Assembly: GCA_942486035.1 (NCBI GenBank)
Contig: CALNXK010000030.1
Coordinates: forward strand, 252,501 to 316,500
Length of the DNA: 64,000 bases
Source of the DNA: Porites lobata
Taxonomy: Eukaryota; Cnidaria; Anthozoa; Scleractinia; Poritidae
Reading direction: 5' to 3'
Shown here: positions 32,457-43,492 of the stretch, piece by piece
Layout: the number at the start of each line of letters is the position of its first letter
Position numbering within the stretch: the stretch's first letter is position 1
The notes under the pieces: model-generated
The model's input: only the letters and a program-made list of their open reading frames with translations
Told to the model about the DNA's origin: nothing
Database searches by the model: none
Translations under genes and position numbers: made by a program

Positions 32457-34183
32457 AAAAGCACATAGTAACGATTTGATGATTATATATAATCATCTAA
32501 CTTTGTAATACCTCTCGAAATTTCTAATAAACAGTGTCCCAGTTACAAGTTGTCGCATTTTGCAACAACTAGCTTCTGTTGCAATATGTAGCAATTCTGT
32601 TGTAGTTTATAATAAACTTTTTGAAAGCGATTCAACTAAATCTTGTCAAAAACGTGGATGATGCTATCAAGCATAATTTACGACAATATATCTCCGCTCA
32701 GTTTTAACCAGTCTGAAGTTTATGCCATAAAAATTGGTTGTGCGACTTGCGAAATTCTGTTACACTGAAGCCTCGTTATAGTACAAGTGGCTTGCGCATG
32801 CGTGCAGTACCACTATGCTCTAAGTAATGCATGACTGTCGTAATGCTTCCTAATTTAGTTGATAAGTGACGTGGTTTGAAATCCGGCAAAGTTTCCTTCG
32901 TCTGACCCACTTTTTAGGTGATTTCAGTGATATATTTAGTGCATTTTATTGGACAAAACTTATTGCCTCATACGGCGTCTACTGTGTTAAAAAGTTTTGC
33001 TTCATGACATTTTCACCAGATTTGAACTTGTCCTTACTTAGTAGTATTGTGTACGTGCGCATGTCTACTAGGAAATTCTTCAACTTTTTTCTTCATTTTA
33101 AGACCTGTTCAACAAAAATAGCTCAAAACGTAGGCTAAGAATTAGCTGAAGCTAGGGAAAGGTTTAAGTTCTGAAATTTCTAGTTTCTTCGATCCGTTAC
33201 ATAGGATTCAATCCTCCTGAATATTGACTTCGCGGTTCGTATATCCCCTTTGATTAAGTCATATGAGACAAATTTATGACGGAAGACATGTTGATCAATA
33301 ATTTAGTTTTACTTCAGAAGGGTGTTCGGGCTTGTCTTCCACTCTAATGCACGAAATCTCGATCTCTAGCCACTGTACGTGGTGTTAAGTCCATATTGAA
33401 CGTATAGGCTCATCCGAATGGCAGGAGTGGAATTAAAACTCTCTGTCTACAATTGTTTACCAGGTTCTCGATCAATACACCGGAAGAGACTTTTACCTCC
33501 TGACGCATTCCTAGCGAATCCTGAAAATTCATTCTAAGTACCGGATTTGTTTTGCCAACGCATGCAGATTCAGTTAATGACCCCGAATTAAGTCCTCCAC
33601 ACCCAACAGTTGGTTGCGTGTCTAGAGACTTCTTTCTTGAGAATGAATGTTCTAAGATTAACCGATGTGTTAACGCCTACGAATGCGAATACCCAAAATG
33701 TAAAAAAAATCCAAATCACTTATCTATACCGAAAACAAACAGCAAACAAACAAACGAAAATCAGACAAAAAGATTTAGCCTGTGCCTAATAGCTTTATTT
33801 CGACATGGTCTAAATTAACATCGATAAATATACTTCCTCTATTAAAGACCAGTTTCAAACACCGAGGTGACTGTAAGTTATTAATTACTTAATAACTTCT
33901 TTTAGCTTTTAAAACGTAATGCTTTTTTCTTACCGATGAATATGTCTAGTATCATTACCAAAGTCAATACAGGCCCAATGCACTTAAATAAGAAAACTAC
34001 TTTTTCATAATGTATATTTTAATGCGTTTTAGTGGATCATCACTGCACACTATTGTACTTTAACTCCTGCTGATAAGTCTATAGCAGCTATTTATAAATC
34101 GGGCATGGTTTATCAACCGACTGGTCGCTACACGCGTTTACTATTAATGGCTAAAACACCTCCATGCTCACGTTTAATTTGTT

Positions 34184-34627
34184 TCAGCTAGCTAGAGGGG
34201 TAACATTTTCTTGAAACTTTTTTAGCACATTTCCCGGAGGATTGTATCTAGCTACCATGTACATCAGTCTCCCATCTGGACTCTTACACGTTCCCACCCC
34301 AACTTCACGGGTATCTCTCCACACAATCTGGCTAAAATGACCTGTATCAAGGCTAAACCCTGGTAAGTCATAATTATAGTTCTTAATCTCTGAATACCAT
34401 ACTCTTACAGCATCAGCAGCATCGTAGTGGCTAGACATGCGACAGATGTTTTCACCCTTATATTTTCTTTCTTCTTTACTTGCGTGACACAGTTCACCAC
34501 TCTTCGACAACTTCTCAGCCCAAACTTTCGCCTCGCTTGATAGTAAAGAGGACCACTTTAAAAGAGGCACGTTGTGAAGGGAACGTAATTCGTTGTGCAC
34601 TTGTAACACCTTCTCAATAAAAGCATC
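34184..34627 (-). CDS. CAP2-type domain of unit 3 (single exon)
   Basis: The exon begins right after CTGTATTTCAG with ATG CTT TTT ATT, reads FIEKVLQVHNELRSLHN, LCHASKEERKYKGENICRM, WYSEIKNYNY, DTGHFSQIVW and MVARYNPPGN, and stops at 34184 (148 codons). Cavity residues are present. The ERK..GEN segment places it with the CAP2 domains of units 1 and 2. It has three Cys, more than its relatives. The only ATG sits exactly at the exon edge. Confidence 0.9.
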   Translation of the reverse strand, partial: DAFIEKVLQVHNELRSLHNVPLLKWSSLLSSEAKVWAEKLSKSGELCHASKEERKYKGENICRMSSHYDAADAVRVWYSEIKNYNYDLPGFSLDTGHFSQIVWRDTREVGVGTCKSPDGRLMYMVARYNPPGNVLKKFQENVTPLAS

Positions 34628-37600
34628 TGAAATACAGGAATATGCTTGTGTAAAAATTATGCCTCGAGTTCCTAAATAAAACTGTATTTGAAGACAAGAT
34701 CATACCATTGACCAATTAAGTGCTCGAGGAGAAAAATGCAAGTTTGAGAAATTCCCAGGGGAACAGGCGAGATGAAGAAGTGAGACAGTAACAATACGAC
34801 GCGCAAACCCTCGTTAATTACTCGGTTTTGCAGTCAAGTTGAGCCCTGCCGGTCGGTGTTAAAAACTGGTTGGGTGACCAGCTGGGAATATCCTGTCGTC
34901 AAAAAATAATACTTCAAACGAGCTTAAACTTCAAAGTTCTTAACTGTCTCCTTCCATTAAAATCAGTAACTAAGGACTCCAGTGCCGCCGGCTTAAAATT
35001 AAGTCTGCTTCAAAAACGGCTGTGTAGCAGACTACGTAAACGTTGGATCGATTTATAACGCATATTATTAGAATAATCATGATTATCATACTTACCACCT
35101 AGAGGAGAAATAGGAATGGTTTTTATATCCTTTGATGGCTCTTCCTTCACGCTGGACAAGGTTTCCTTAGGAATATTTGCTTTTTCTTAATGAAAGGGAG
35201 AAAAAAAGTCGGGGAAATAACGTAAATTTTATCATTACCACCACTGTCAAGATCATTCAAAATTCTCTTTAAATTCCACTTTTCATTTCAATAGGATGCT
35301 ATTAATTTAAACCTGATCATTTAAATCAAAGGTAACTTACCTTGTGGTTTCTCTTCGTCGGAGAAGATCTGGTTTGGTTTAACAAAAAAAGGAGGAAAAT
35401 AAAAGAAAGTAAAGATACTTGTATAGCAATAAATTACACAGCTCTAAGTCAGCTGACAGAACAGGAGGGTAGCCACAGGCTCACACAAGACACTATGGGC
35501 CGGTTATTTAAATGGAGTTTAGGCAGACAATGTTTAACAAAACCGCGTTCTAAACTATTTTAAGTTTGCCCGATGCTTTTATCTAAGAATCATTTACCGT
35601 GAACAGTTTTATGAATAATGGGTAGACTACAATAGCATTTATCTTCTTGAAATAGCCCATCACGGAAGAGATCGGGAGGTCCAAAGATTTCTTAAACCAA
35701 GGCAATTCGTTCAAACAACCGACTCTATGTCTTTGACAACAGCACTCGCGCATTCTCTGATTGTTTCGCCTTGACCGAGTTGACCTGGCTGGGTGTGAGC
35801 CAAAGTGTTTATTTGAATAAATTGTCCGGGTCACCCACTAGCAGAGCCATCTTTTTGTTTCTCTTGTAAAAAGGATATTCAGTGGCTCGCCCAACGTAGC
35901 CACAATCCCGGGGGGGGAGGGTACTGCGATATATGGGCTATATAGGTATGTGCCGCTGCGAAGGGTATGGTTTTCAAGCAATTTACTCTAGGATAGGGTA
36001 TGTAAATCAACAGCGGCGTTTGGGTGTAGAATAGGGTATAATTTTTCAGGAAACTGATCAGTTGGTTGAAGATTTTATCTAGACTAGGGATTGTGGTACA
36101 AGGTTTTGTTCTGGCTAGACTACTGTGCTAGTGACCTCAGTAGTTTCTGGAAAACAGCTACTCTAGGATAGGGGGGATTTGGGGAGTTTACTCTAGTATA
36201 GGGTAGCAAAATTCAGCTGAACTAGCTCTGGTATAGGTTAAGGGTTCCAGGGTTCCAGGGATCCCCACCGAGAAATTCCTAAAGTACCCACCCTTGGCGG
36301 AGACACAGTAGCTCGGGTACTAGGCGAGTAACTGTTCAACCCGGGACAAGTTTTCCCCATATAAACGGGACCTAAGTCAAATCGACTAACCCACCTTTGC
36401 AAGGACGTTTCCATCAAAGGAGCTCAAGTTATTTCCCGCTGGACGGTATCTGGCTACAACAAACACGCTTCCATCGGCACTTTTGGCTCTAGCCATCCCC
36501 AGCTCCTCAGAGTCCTTCCACACCACCTGAGTAAAGTGACCAGTTCCTGACTGATAGCCTCCTGTCTTGAAATCATACCGTTGTATCTATCGTACGAAAG
36601 CAGGAAAATATTATGGTATCCGCCAAACAGCTAGAGGATATCAGTATGAGAACACATGAGCACATTGGCACCCAACGTCAATTTTCGGAAAATATTTGTT
36701 CAGAAGATGATTTGAGAACATTTTTATAAAATTTCTTGCTTGCCTGCCTCTCCTAGGATTTTCGAACATGGTATAATTGCCCATTTTTAACGGATTTTTA
36801 CCCTAAAAAGGTCACCTAGAATTTTCGGGAGCTTTTTATCTGGCTGAAATTTTCGAAAAGGTAAGTTTTGATCCCTATAATTTTCGGATCACTAGACTTC
36901 CAGCTAGGAAATCCGAACAGATGAAAAATTTTTAGGCTACAAAAATATGCCTATGTCAGTACCGTTTAAATACTAAAATACGTTTAACAATGCTACTTTG
37001 AGTGGTTTTGAACAATATTCTCGTTTGGTGCCCCTGAAACTAGTGCTACTATAATGGCGAGCCTATTTCCTTTTCGTAAACAATCGTTGCCACTGTCGAT
37101 GCCACCTATGCTTACCAAGCCTTTAGTCATGATAGATGCAATATATTCCCTGGATTAAGTTACAATAAGGCAAATAATACGTTTTTGAGTAGTCTTAGAA
37201 AGAACGACGTTGAAGCCCAAGTTGAATTTACGTCAAAAGTTATGAAAAGTGCTAGGGTCACTTGTTATTGGTGAATCAGTTAATAAAAACAGTTTACTAG
37301 TTTATGTACTTAGATTTTTCAGAATTTTGGAGGATTGGTGTGGTAAAGGAGAGAGATTAGGATACGAACGGTCCAGGTTGGAGGTCCGGGTTCCACCCTG
37401 GGTTGCGATTTTCGTTCGTTTTAAAAGGTACACTCTCAATAACCGGTCAAAAATTTTCTAAGCGTCTTAAAAATGGCGGAGACCGTTTACAAAAAGGACA
37501 ACTGCGATGACCTTCAGATAAGGGGGTTTAAGGTTCATCCAGACCCTGAGATAAGGGGGGCAGTCTCCAAAATAATTTTTTCGGCCCTCCGGACCTCCTT

Positions 37601-37890
37601 TTGGTCCTCAGGATCCGCCAATGCCAAAGCATCGATTGACATCACTGTACCTCTGAATACCAAGATTTCGTGGCCTCTTCTGCTGCCGTATCAAAGCCCT
37701 GAGATGACATAAACACATTCTCGCCAACACCTTTCAGCTGCTCGTGTTTGAGTTTCCCCTCTTTGGCTAGTTTGTTTGCCCACACTTGTGCACTCCTTGC
37801 AAGATCATTTGACCAACTTAGCGCCGCCACGTTGTGCGCCGAACGTCGTTTGTTGTGAGCCTCAAGAGCAGTCTTTGAAAATACATCCAT
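34184..37890 (-). CDS. CAP unit 3: CAP1, linker and CAP2, last junction off by one base
   Basis: The proposed exons are 37651-37890, 36395-36586, 35341-35368, 35096-35185 and 34184-34627. The first four keep frame (phases 0, 0, 1, 1). The sum with the last exon is 994 nt, one too many. The linker ends with G, and the CAP2 exon starts ATGCTTTTTATTGAG. With its five-T run the CAP2 frame agrees only with the ATG itself, and splicing from the linker would hit a stop after three codons. Either CAP2 is a separate gene starting at that ATG, a further small exon exists, or this unit carries a one-base disruption. Confidence 0.5.
34842..34900 (+). repeat. 5S rRNA-like fragment
   Basis: The stretch with TTGGGTGACCAGCTGGGAAT resembles the 3' third of 5S rRNA (TTGGATGGG..GACC..CTGGGAAT). 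The 5' part is missing, so it is more likely a 5S-derived SINE or pseudogene than a gene. Confidence 0.5.
35096..35368 (-). CDS. Linker exons of CAP unit 3
   Basis: The 28-base exon 35341-35368 (IFSDEEKPQ) lies between AAACCAAACCAG and GTAAGT. Exon 35096-35185 encodes KANIPKETLSSVKEEPSKD then IKTIPISPLG and ends at GTAAGT. Both are in phase with the CAP1 end. The charge pattern resembles the first linker exon of unit 2. No VTYPDG-type exon was found here. Confidence 0.6.
35907..36293 (-). mobile_element. Second copy of the CCCGGGGG-ended MITE
   Basis: It is the reverse-orientation relative of 10570-10897, with GTATGTGCCGCTG, ACTCTAGGATAGGG and CAGCTGAACTAGCTCTGGTA. The right end is worn and no clean target duplication is seen. 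It sits in the intron between CAP1 and the linker of unit 3. Confidence 0.75.
36395..37890 (-). CDS. CAP1 domain of unit 3 (two exons)
   Basis: The ATG at 37890 opens MDVFSKTALEAHNKRRSAHN, with LKHEQLKGVGENVFM and WYSE at the end of exon 37651-37890. Exon 36395-36586 continues IQRYDFKTGG, GTGHFTQVVW and VVARYRPAGN. The intron lies in phase 0 right after WYSE, a place different from both introns of unit 1. The intron holds a MITE and a SINE-bearing repeat. The second exon ends GCAAAG|GTGGGT, the usual CAP1 donor place. This is the most diverged CAP1 of the array. Confidence 0.9.
36667..37036 (-). mobile_element. MITE with GGCACCCAACG / GGTGCCCCTG ends
   Basis: It opens GGCACCCAACGTCAATTTTC and closes TTTGGTGCCCCTG. 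The interior matches the complete copy at 55242-55635 (for example TTTTCGAAAAGGTAAGTTTT). It lies in the internal intron of the unit 3 CAP1. Confidence 0.8.
37060..37515 (+). repeat. Diverged repeat shared with 22400-22870
   Basis: It has the same block order as the earlier copy, also directly following a GGTGCCCCTG MITE end, so MITE and repeat travel as one roughly 850-base unit. The tRNA-like part is GGTCCGGGTTCCACCC near 37385. Confidence 0.75.
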
Positions 37891-38633
37891 TTCTCTTTCT
37901 CCTAATGTAAGGTTTTGTACAACAAACAAAACCACAGTATATTTGTAAACAAATCGCTACTTGGGGTTCTTCGAACAAGCAGGAGGCAAGGAAAAGCGAG
38001 GGCATCATTATCAGTTAAAAAAGCATGCAAGTTCGACTTATTATCAACTAAGTTTCCTAAGCTAAAATTTTATTTATAATCAGTTGGATAGCTGTTCTCG
38101 ATCTCCCGAAACGTTCCGGTCAGTGTCCGGTGACGGGAGCGATGAGAGGGGGGTATATATTTGCAGACTTTTTGAGCACTACCGACATATACGCATTGCA
38201 GACCTACTTTTTAATGTGCAAAGGTGACAGCTCTCTTGTCGACTGACAGCGTGATCTAAGAAAAATTAAACCCAGTGGTACACGTACCACAGTGAGAGCA
38301 CCAGACCAACAGCTTAAGTATTATATAACCTGAATTTGGTTTTGTTCCTGGAATATTTGAATATGGAGTACAGTATTTTCAAGACTTCGAAGGTATGTTT
38401 TGTTAGAAATTAATATGTATGTCCCAAAAACAGATATATTAATAAATCTATTCCTTCTCTTCCTATCTGAAGACTTATCACTAAGTCATTCCCAATAGCA
38501 AAGTCTTAAGTCACTCTAAGCTAAATTGTTTGGCGAACGAGTGGCCTGAAAAGTAGTGTGTTATATATGTGTCTGTCGCTCGCAGCTCAAGAGTTCACTT
38601 GGACAGTTCACTATCATGATTTAAATTACTTAC

Positions 38634-38885
38634 CTTCTCGTCTTCTAAATACCTTTTCGCAGTTACAGTTTTGACTTTATAGTCGGATAAAAGCAATGCG
38701 CGAGAGGTAGAATCGTGCGAATATGCAATAACTGAAGATTAAGGCTTAAGCTGAAACAAAAGAATGTGCAAGTCAGTCGTCTGGTGATTGTGTTAATAAT
38801 TTTGTTTAACGCGTTCGATTTCTTTTATTTGCATATCAATTGTATTGATAATTTATTCTTTTATACGAATGCGCGTGGTCGTTCC
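38634..38885 (-). promoter_or_regulatory. Promoter and 5' UTR exon of CAP unit 3
   Basis: On the minus strand GTATAAAAG (38858-38866) is followed by ATGCAAAT (an octamer-type site) and a stretch without ATG that ends at GACGAGAAG|GTAAGT (exon end 38634). The CAP1 ATG exon begins after an acceptor near 37902. The region is clearly related to 42088-42350 upstream of the solo CAP gene, which supports a shared promoter rather than chance. Confidence 0.6.
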
Positions 38886-40312
38886 ATATCGCAATCACAC
38901 ACGTCTGATGGACATCCTATGGGGCCATAACACCTTTATTTTACAGTAAGGATGTTTTATCCTGTTATGTTTTTGCGGGAAACAGATTCAGCTGCGCGGA
39001 ACCCTTTTAGGCAAACAGTGTTCGTGTGTTGTTGCCATCTTTTCGCGAAACAGTTAGGTCGCATTATTAATGATTATTTGCTCGTGGTGAGTTAATAATT
39101 TTTGTGTGACGCAATCGTCTGGTAACGTGGATGTTACCAAACAGGAAAGTGAAATATGGGAACAAAACGTAATAACTTCAGGGAAAACCAACGACTGTTT
39201 TCCCTGTAAAATATCTGTTCGGAGACGCGAATATTGCCTAGAATTTCCTATCTTTATAAATATATCCCCTACAATTTCCAGAAGTTTAATTTTCACATTT
39301 TACTTCCTAAGTTAGGCTATTTTTCGTAGAAAAAGGGGAACCTAAATTTTTCGGATTCAAAAATGTGATGGCGAGAGGAATCAGAAAATGTCTCACTTTC
39401 GTAATACGTCAAATTTCATCTAAAATGTTTGAAAAAATAATACTCAAGCCCTTGTAATTTCGAAAAAACTCAAGTTCCCTGGGCCTCGAACAGATACAAA
39501 TCAGTTTATAGCTCCAGTTAGAATGTATTTCTAGATATCCGAAAGTACTCTGGATAGCCTAAAAAGTGTTTTAAATGTATTTAGGAGGAAACCATTGTTG
39601 GGTGCCCCTTTAAACTTGTTGCTCTACCAGTAACCTCATTTCCAATTCTCGGTTGTGTTCCATTTTTTCATTTTCCCGTTCCCCGTACGTACCTACTAGT
39701 TCCCCGCTCCCGGCCTCTTCCCCGTTTTAGTAACGATCCGCTAACGCAGTTTACGGGAGAGTGAACGATGTAACGGCTGTGTAGCCGCACGAGTTTTGCC
39801 AGAGTCTTCCGCGAGCAACCAACTGCAAGCGGTGCAAGTAGCCTGCGAGCGACGTGGCAACGATTTTGCTTGGTTCGGCTTGTATTTCTGTGGTGATTGC
39901 GGGTTAAACTTTCCAACAACATTGCTTTACTTTAGTCCAGTCATCAACAGCGGCTAGTAATCGCGATTTTCAATTCGCCAATTTTCTTCCTTCATGATGT
40001 TTGTCATGCACAAAGATGGATGGAAAGTTCCAAATATTTGCAAGAAACTTGTTGTCCTGGACCGTCACAGTGTTTACTTCCACTTTTCTTATAAACTGAA
40101 CTCAACCACTTTCACCTCTACTGCTAACACTTCGCGACAATACCACTTTTATTTGTTTCAAGTATCTCTTCCTGGCTACATTCTTATGACAAAACTAGTA
40201 TCATTTAATTTTTTACAGACAATAGAGCGCCAACCCAGTTGCACAAATAAAGAAAAGAACAAAAGAATGAAGAAAATGTTAATTTTTCGGACAGGTGGCG
40301 TTAGGAAATAAA

Positions 40313-40367
40313 TGAGTCAACTTATTCATTCCTTCTTCAGCGAATCCTTCTTGGAACGATTCAACTC
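40313..40367 (-). other. Candidate terminal exon of the solo CAP gene
   Basis: After TTTTTTTTTTACAG the sequence starts TAATGAG. Joined in phase 0 to the CAP exon it gives an immediate TAA stop. In another phase it would read ..KKDSLKKE and stop. The string AAGAAGGATTCGCTGAAG recurs at 45985-46025. Confidence 0.4.
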
Positions 40368-40670
40368 ATTACTGTAAAAAAAAAATCAAATAAAGTTGTC
40401 TTTTTAAAAGACGTTAATTGAATTTGCTTTGTTCCTAAGACGATTAAAGAAGTATTCGACAGACACCGAGCGCACGTATTGTTCAAGTGGTTCAGTAAGA
40501 ATCACACGACATTTCTGTATTTCAACCCTTTTCGAAGTGGTTAAACCACTTGAAACAATAACTCTAGTAGCAGTTGAATGATAAAGTCGAAAGATGCTAG
40601 CATTATCACAGAGTAGTTTCAAACCACAAGCACGAAAAGCAAAAAATGTTATGTCCGCCTCAATACGCAC

Positions 40671-41099
40671 CTTTGATGGGAAAACATTTTCTTGAAAGGC
40701 TCGCAGGTTATTTCCTGCCGGTCGATAACGACCCACCACGAACATCTTCCCATCAGCACTCTTGGCCTTGCCTATTCCCAGTTCCTCACTACCTTTCCAG
40801 ACAACTTGTGTAAAGTGACCTGTTTTCGGCTGGTAACCAGGCTTATTGAAATCATAATCCTTTACTTCACTATACCAACTGTTCACGGCATCACTTCCGT
40901 CAATTTCTCGTCCAAAAACCATGAACACATTTTCTCCGTCGCTGGTGTTGTCGTGGTGAAGGCGACCATCTCGTGCTATTTGTTTGGCCCAGACTTCGGC
41001 GTCACGAGCAAGGGCGCTAGACCACTTGAGAGCGGGCGCCTGGTGAGCTGCACGGAGCTTGTTATGGGTTTCAAGAGCTTCTTTGCCAAATGTATCCAT
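40671..41099 (-). CDS. Solo CAP gene (GAPR-1-like, CAP1 type)
   Basis: The 143 codons start at ATG 41099 (MDTFGKEALETHNKLRAAHQ) and include RLHHDNTSDGENVF, WYSEVKDYDF, KTGHFTQVVW and VVGRYRPAGN, with all four cavity residues. The coding end AAG meets a donor GTGCGT at 40670, as in the other CAP1 copies. The frame stays open past it for over 80 codons, but that part shows no motif. The next good acceptor (about 40368) gives a stop at once, so the likely product is a single CAP domain ending FPSK. It is about 88% identical to the unit 2 CAP1 by hand count. The 5' UTR exon ends at 42088. No CAP2 exon lies between it and unit 3. Confidence 0.9.
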
Positions 41100-42087
41100 A
41101 TATCCTTTCACTAATATATAACTGAATATAGAGGTTTAAGTAAATATAAGAAGAAATCTCTCCGTTATATATATTTTGGACGAGCCTCCCTTGATAGGAG
41201 TCTCTCTCGGTAGGATCCTCCCTTGTCTGTTAGCGCTTGTCTACAGATAACAGTGACCTAATAGAATATGGCCGCTATGTGAATGTCTTAGTAAATACTG
41301 CATGACCTCAACCGCCACCAACTTTGCTTTTGTCTAATAGAAATACGCGGTATATCGCAGCTGCACAAAGCAACCGCTAACGCATTCTTTCATTCTTGGT
41401 TACTGCTATCTTTTAGCTAAAGAGAATATCTCTATATAGTTTAATTGCTTATAGTTGTATAATCCGCCATTTGTCAGCAGCAGATCCTGCACTATAAATT
41501 AATTCACAACTAGCCCCATGTACGTATTGCTTACTTACTCATAATTTGCTCTGTCTCCGCCGACCCAAAAAGGGAAAAGCGCTAGGGACGCGGGAGATTG
41601 ACCTGACATAAGGCCATTTCAAATTCACGTTTTTCTTAAATTAGTATCTGAAAAGCTTGGGTTGCATGAGCAGTCATGCAGTTGTAAACAAAATTGATCA
41701 ACGAACGCTAGATAAAGTTTAAAGATAATTCAAACAAGAAATCTAGAAAAAATGCTAATTTTGAAAAAAAGGCTATTAAAAAACTCGGTTGCCAAGGTAA
41801 CGTCAATGTTGACGAACACCTAAGCTAAATTTGACGGTCATAACTTGAAAGGTTTTAAATGGTCAACTTTAAAGTTTTTTAGGGCCAAAAAACATCCCCT
41901 TCCCCTCCCCCCACCTTCACCAGCGACATTTCAATGTTTGTTCCATAGCCTCCTACCGGTCAAAGTCTCCAGTTGTTACTAAAGAACCAGAGGGTATTTT
42001 TTTGCCAAACGACTAGCCTCAAAAGTAAACTGCTGTTTGGTACCGCTTAGAATTTAATCGCGAGGAACAATCACTTATAATAGTTAC

Positions 42088-42350
42088 CTTCCAGTCTTCT
42101 TAGTTATAATCTTTTCTGTAACTCAGTAGGATAAACGAAAATTAAAACAACTACTCAGATCTATTCAAGAGGTAGAATCGTTCGAGTATGCGTACGTAGT
42201 AACACTTAATAAAAAAAAAAGAAAGTCTGTTACAATCATTATGTCAGCATGCGCCAGGGAGTGTGGGGCGTCCTAAACGCGTTCGATTTCTTTTAGTTGC
42301 ATATCAATTGATGATTTATTCTTTTATGCGAATGCGCGTGATCGATCGTG
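42088..42350 (-). promoter_or_regulatory. Promoter and 5' UTR exon of the solo CAP gene
   Basis: The region parallels 38634-38885: GCATAAAAG, GATATGCAACTAAAAG, then ATCGAACGCGTT, GATTCTACCTCT and a donor GGAAG|GTAACT at 42088. No ATG lies in the presumed exon. The TATA-like site has one change relative to the unit 3 copy. Confidence 0.55.
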
Positions 42351-43307
42351 ACCACATCTAGCTTCAAATCATGAGACCCAGAACTCTTATACTACCATTA
42401 ATCGACATTTTTGAATAGAAAATTATGGTTTTGCTATAGAAACATCATTTGCTGTGAAATAAATGAGCTGTGATAAATGAGAGTAGCATTTGTATATCGT
42501 TGCGATCTTCGAAAGGTCAAGTGGCATTTCTAATTGGTTATTTGCTCGTGGCGAATTGATACTCGCAACTGTAAAGCGTGCAAGCGGCATACCTCATACC
42601 GGTATTGAATAATTGAACTGTTTAGTTTTTATGTCTCCGGGGGATGCTATACTGTCAACTTACCTGTAGTTAAACGCTGTAAACTATATGACTTACTCTA
42701 GACCCTGTCGTCAACTTGCGATTGTTTGAAGCATTTTACTTTTGATTGTTATAAGCTTTTTTAACCAAACTCCATTCCAGAGGGAAAAGCATAGAGCTTG
42801 GCATATTTTTGTTTTAGTGATAATCATCCACTCTTTTATCTTTTGTTCTTACCATTTTACTCGTCGTTTATTGTTGTTTCTTTCGCCCTGCATTATCTGT
42901 ATACTGAGCTAAATGCATTACGTAGGCTTCAAATTATAACTTGTCCATCGACTCACTATAGAACAAGCTGGCTTGATAACCAGCCGCTAACCTTGGAACA
43001 CAGGTCGAAAAATCGTAGCCAGCAGTTAATGGCACCTTACAAACAACTTATCGACAAACTCAAGCAAAACTGAGAACAACAGAATGAACAAAAAAAACAC
43101 CAATTAAATATGATACAATGATCATCATTACAATACCAAAGACCCGTAGAAACGTACCACTCACGTTAAGGCTACATAGCCAATAAAACCAAGGCTTAAC
43201 GGACAAAAGACTAGTTAACAGATTGACCAATCAGACAGTACTTTTTGGACTGTTAAGTTGACTACTCAGGTACAGGTTGTGGAAACGTTAGTTTGGCAAC
43301 TGTCAGC

Positions 43308-43492
43308 AGGGGCGCATCCAGAAAACTCAGAAAGGGGGTGACAGGGACACTTGCCCACTTGCCAACTATATAGATACCTTTTATTTTTCTGAGAGTTCCA
43401 TAAAAAATAATACAAAATTTCAAAGAAAAAGGAGTGGCCACGGCCCCCTCGGTCCACCCCTAATCTGCCCTTGGTCAACCCTACGCCTGACA
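43308..43492. repeat. MITE-like repeat, reverse copy of 23482-23666
   Basis: It starts CAGGGGCGC and carries CACTTGCCCACTTGCC, CTGAGAGTT and ATTTCAAAGAAAAAGGAG, the reverse complements of blocks at 23.5 kb. Confidence 0.65.

Noticed and set aside
34842..34900. 5S rRNA gene
   Set aside because: Only the 3' third resembles 5S rRNA; the rest is missing.
40404..40670. C-terminal extension of the solo CAP ORF past 40671
   Set aside because: The frame is open, but the text has no similarity to any linker, and a consensus donor matching the other CAP1 copies lies at the domain end.
40692..41114. 140-aa plus-strand ORF
   Set aside because: It is the antisense shadow of the solo CAP exon; the same holds for 25528-25875, 8036-8362, 13778-14041 and 54526-54729.
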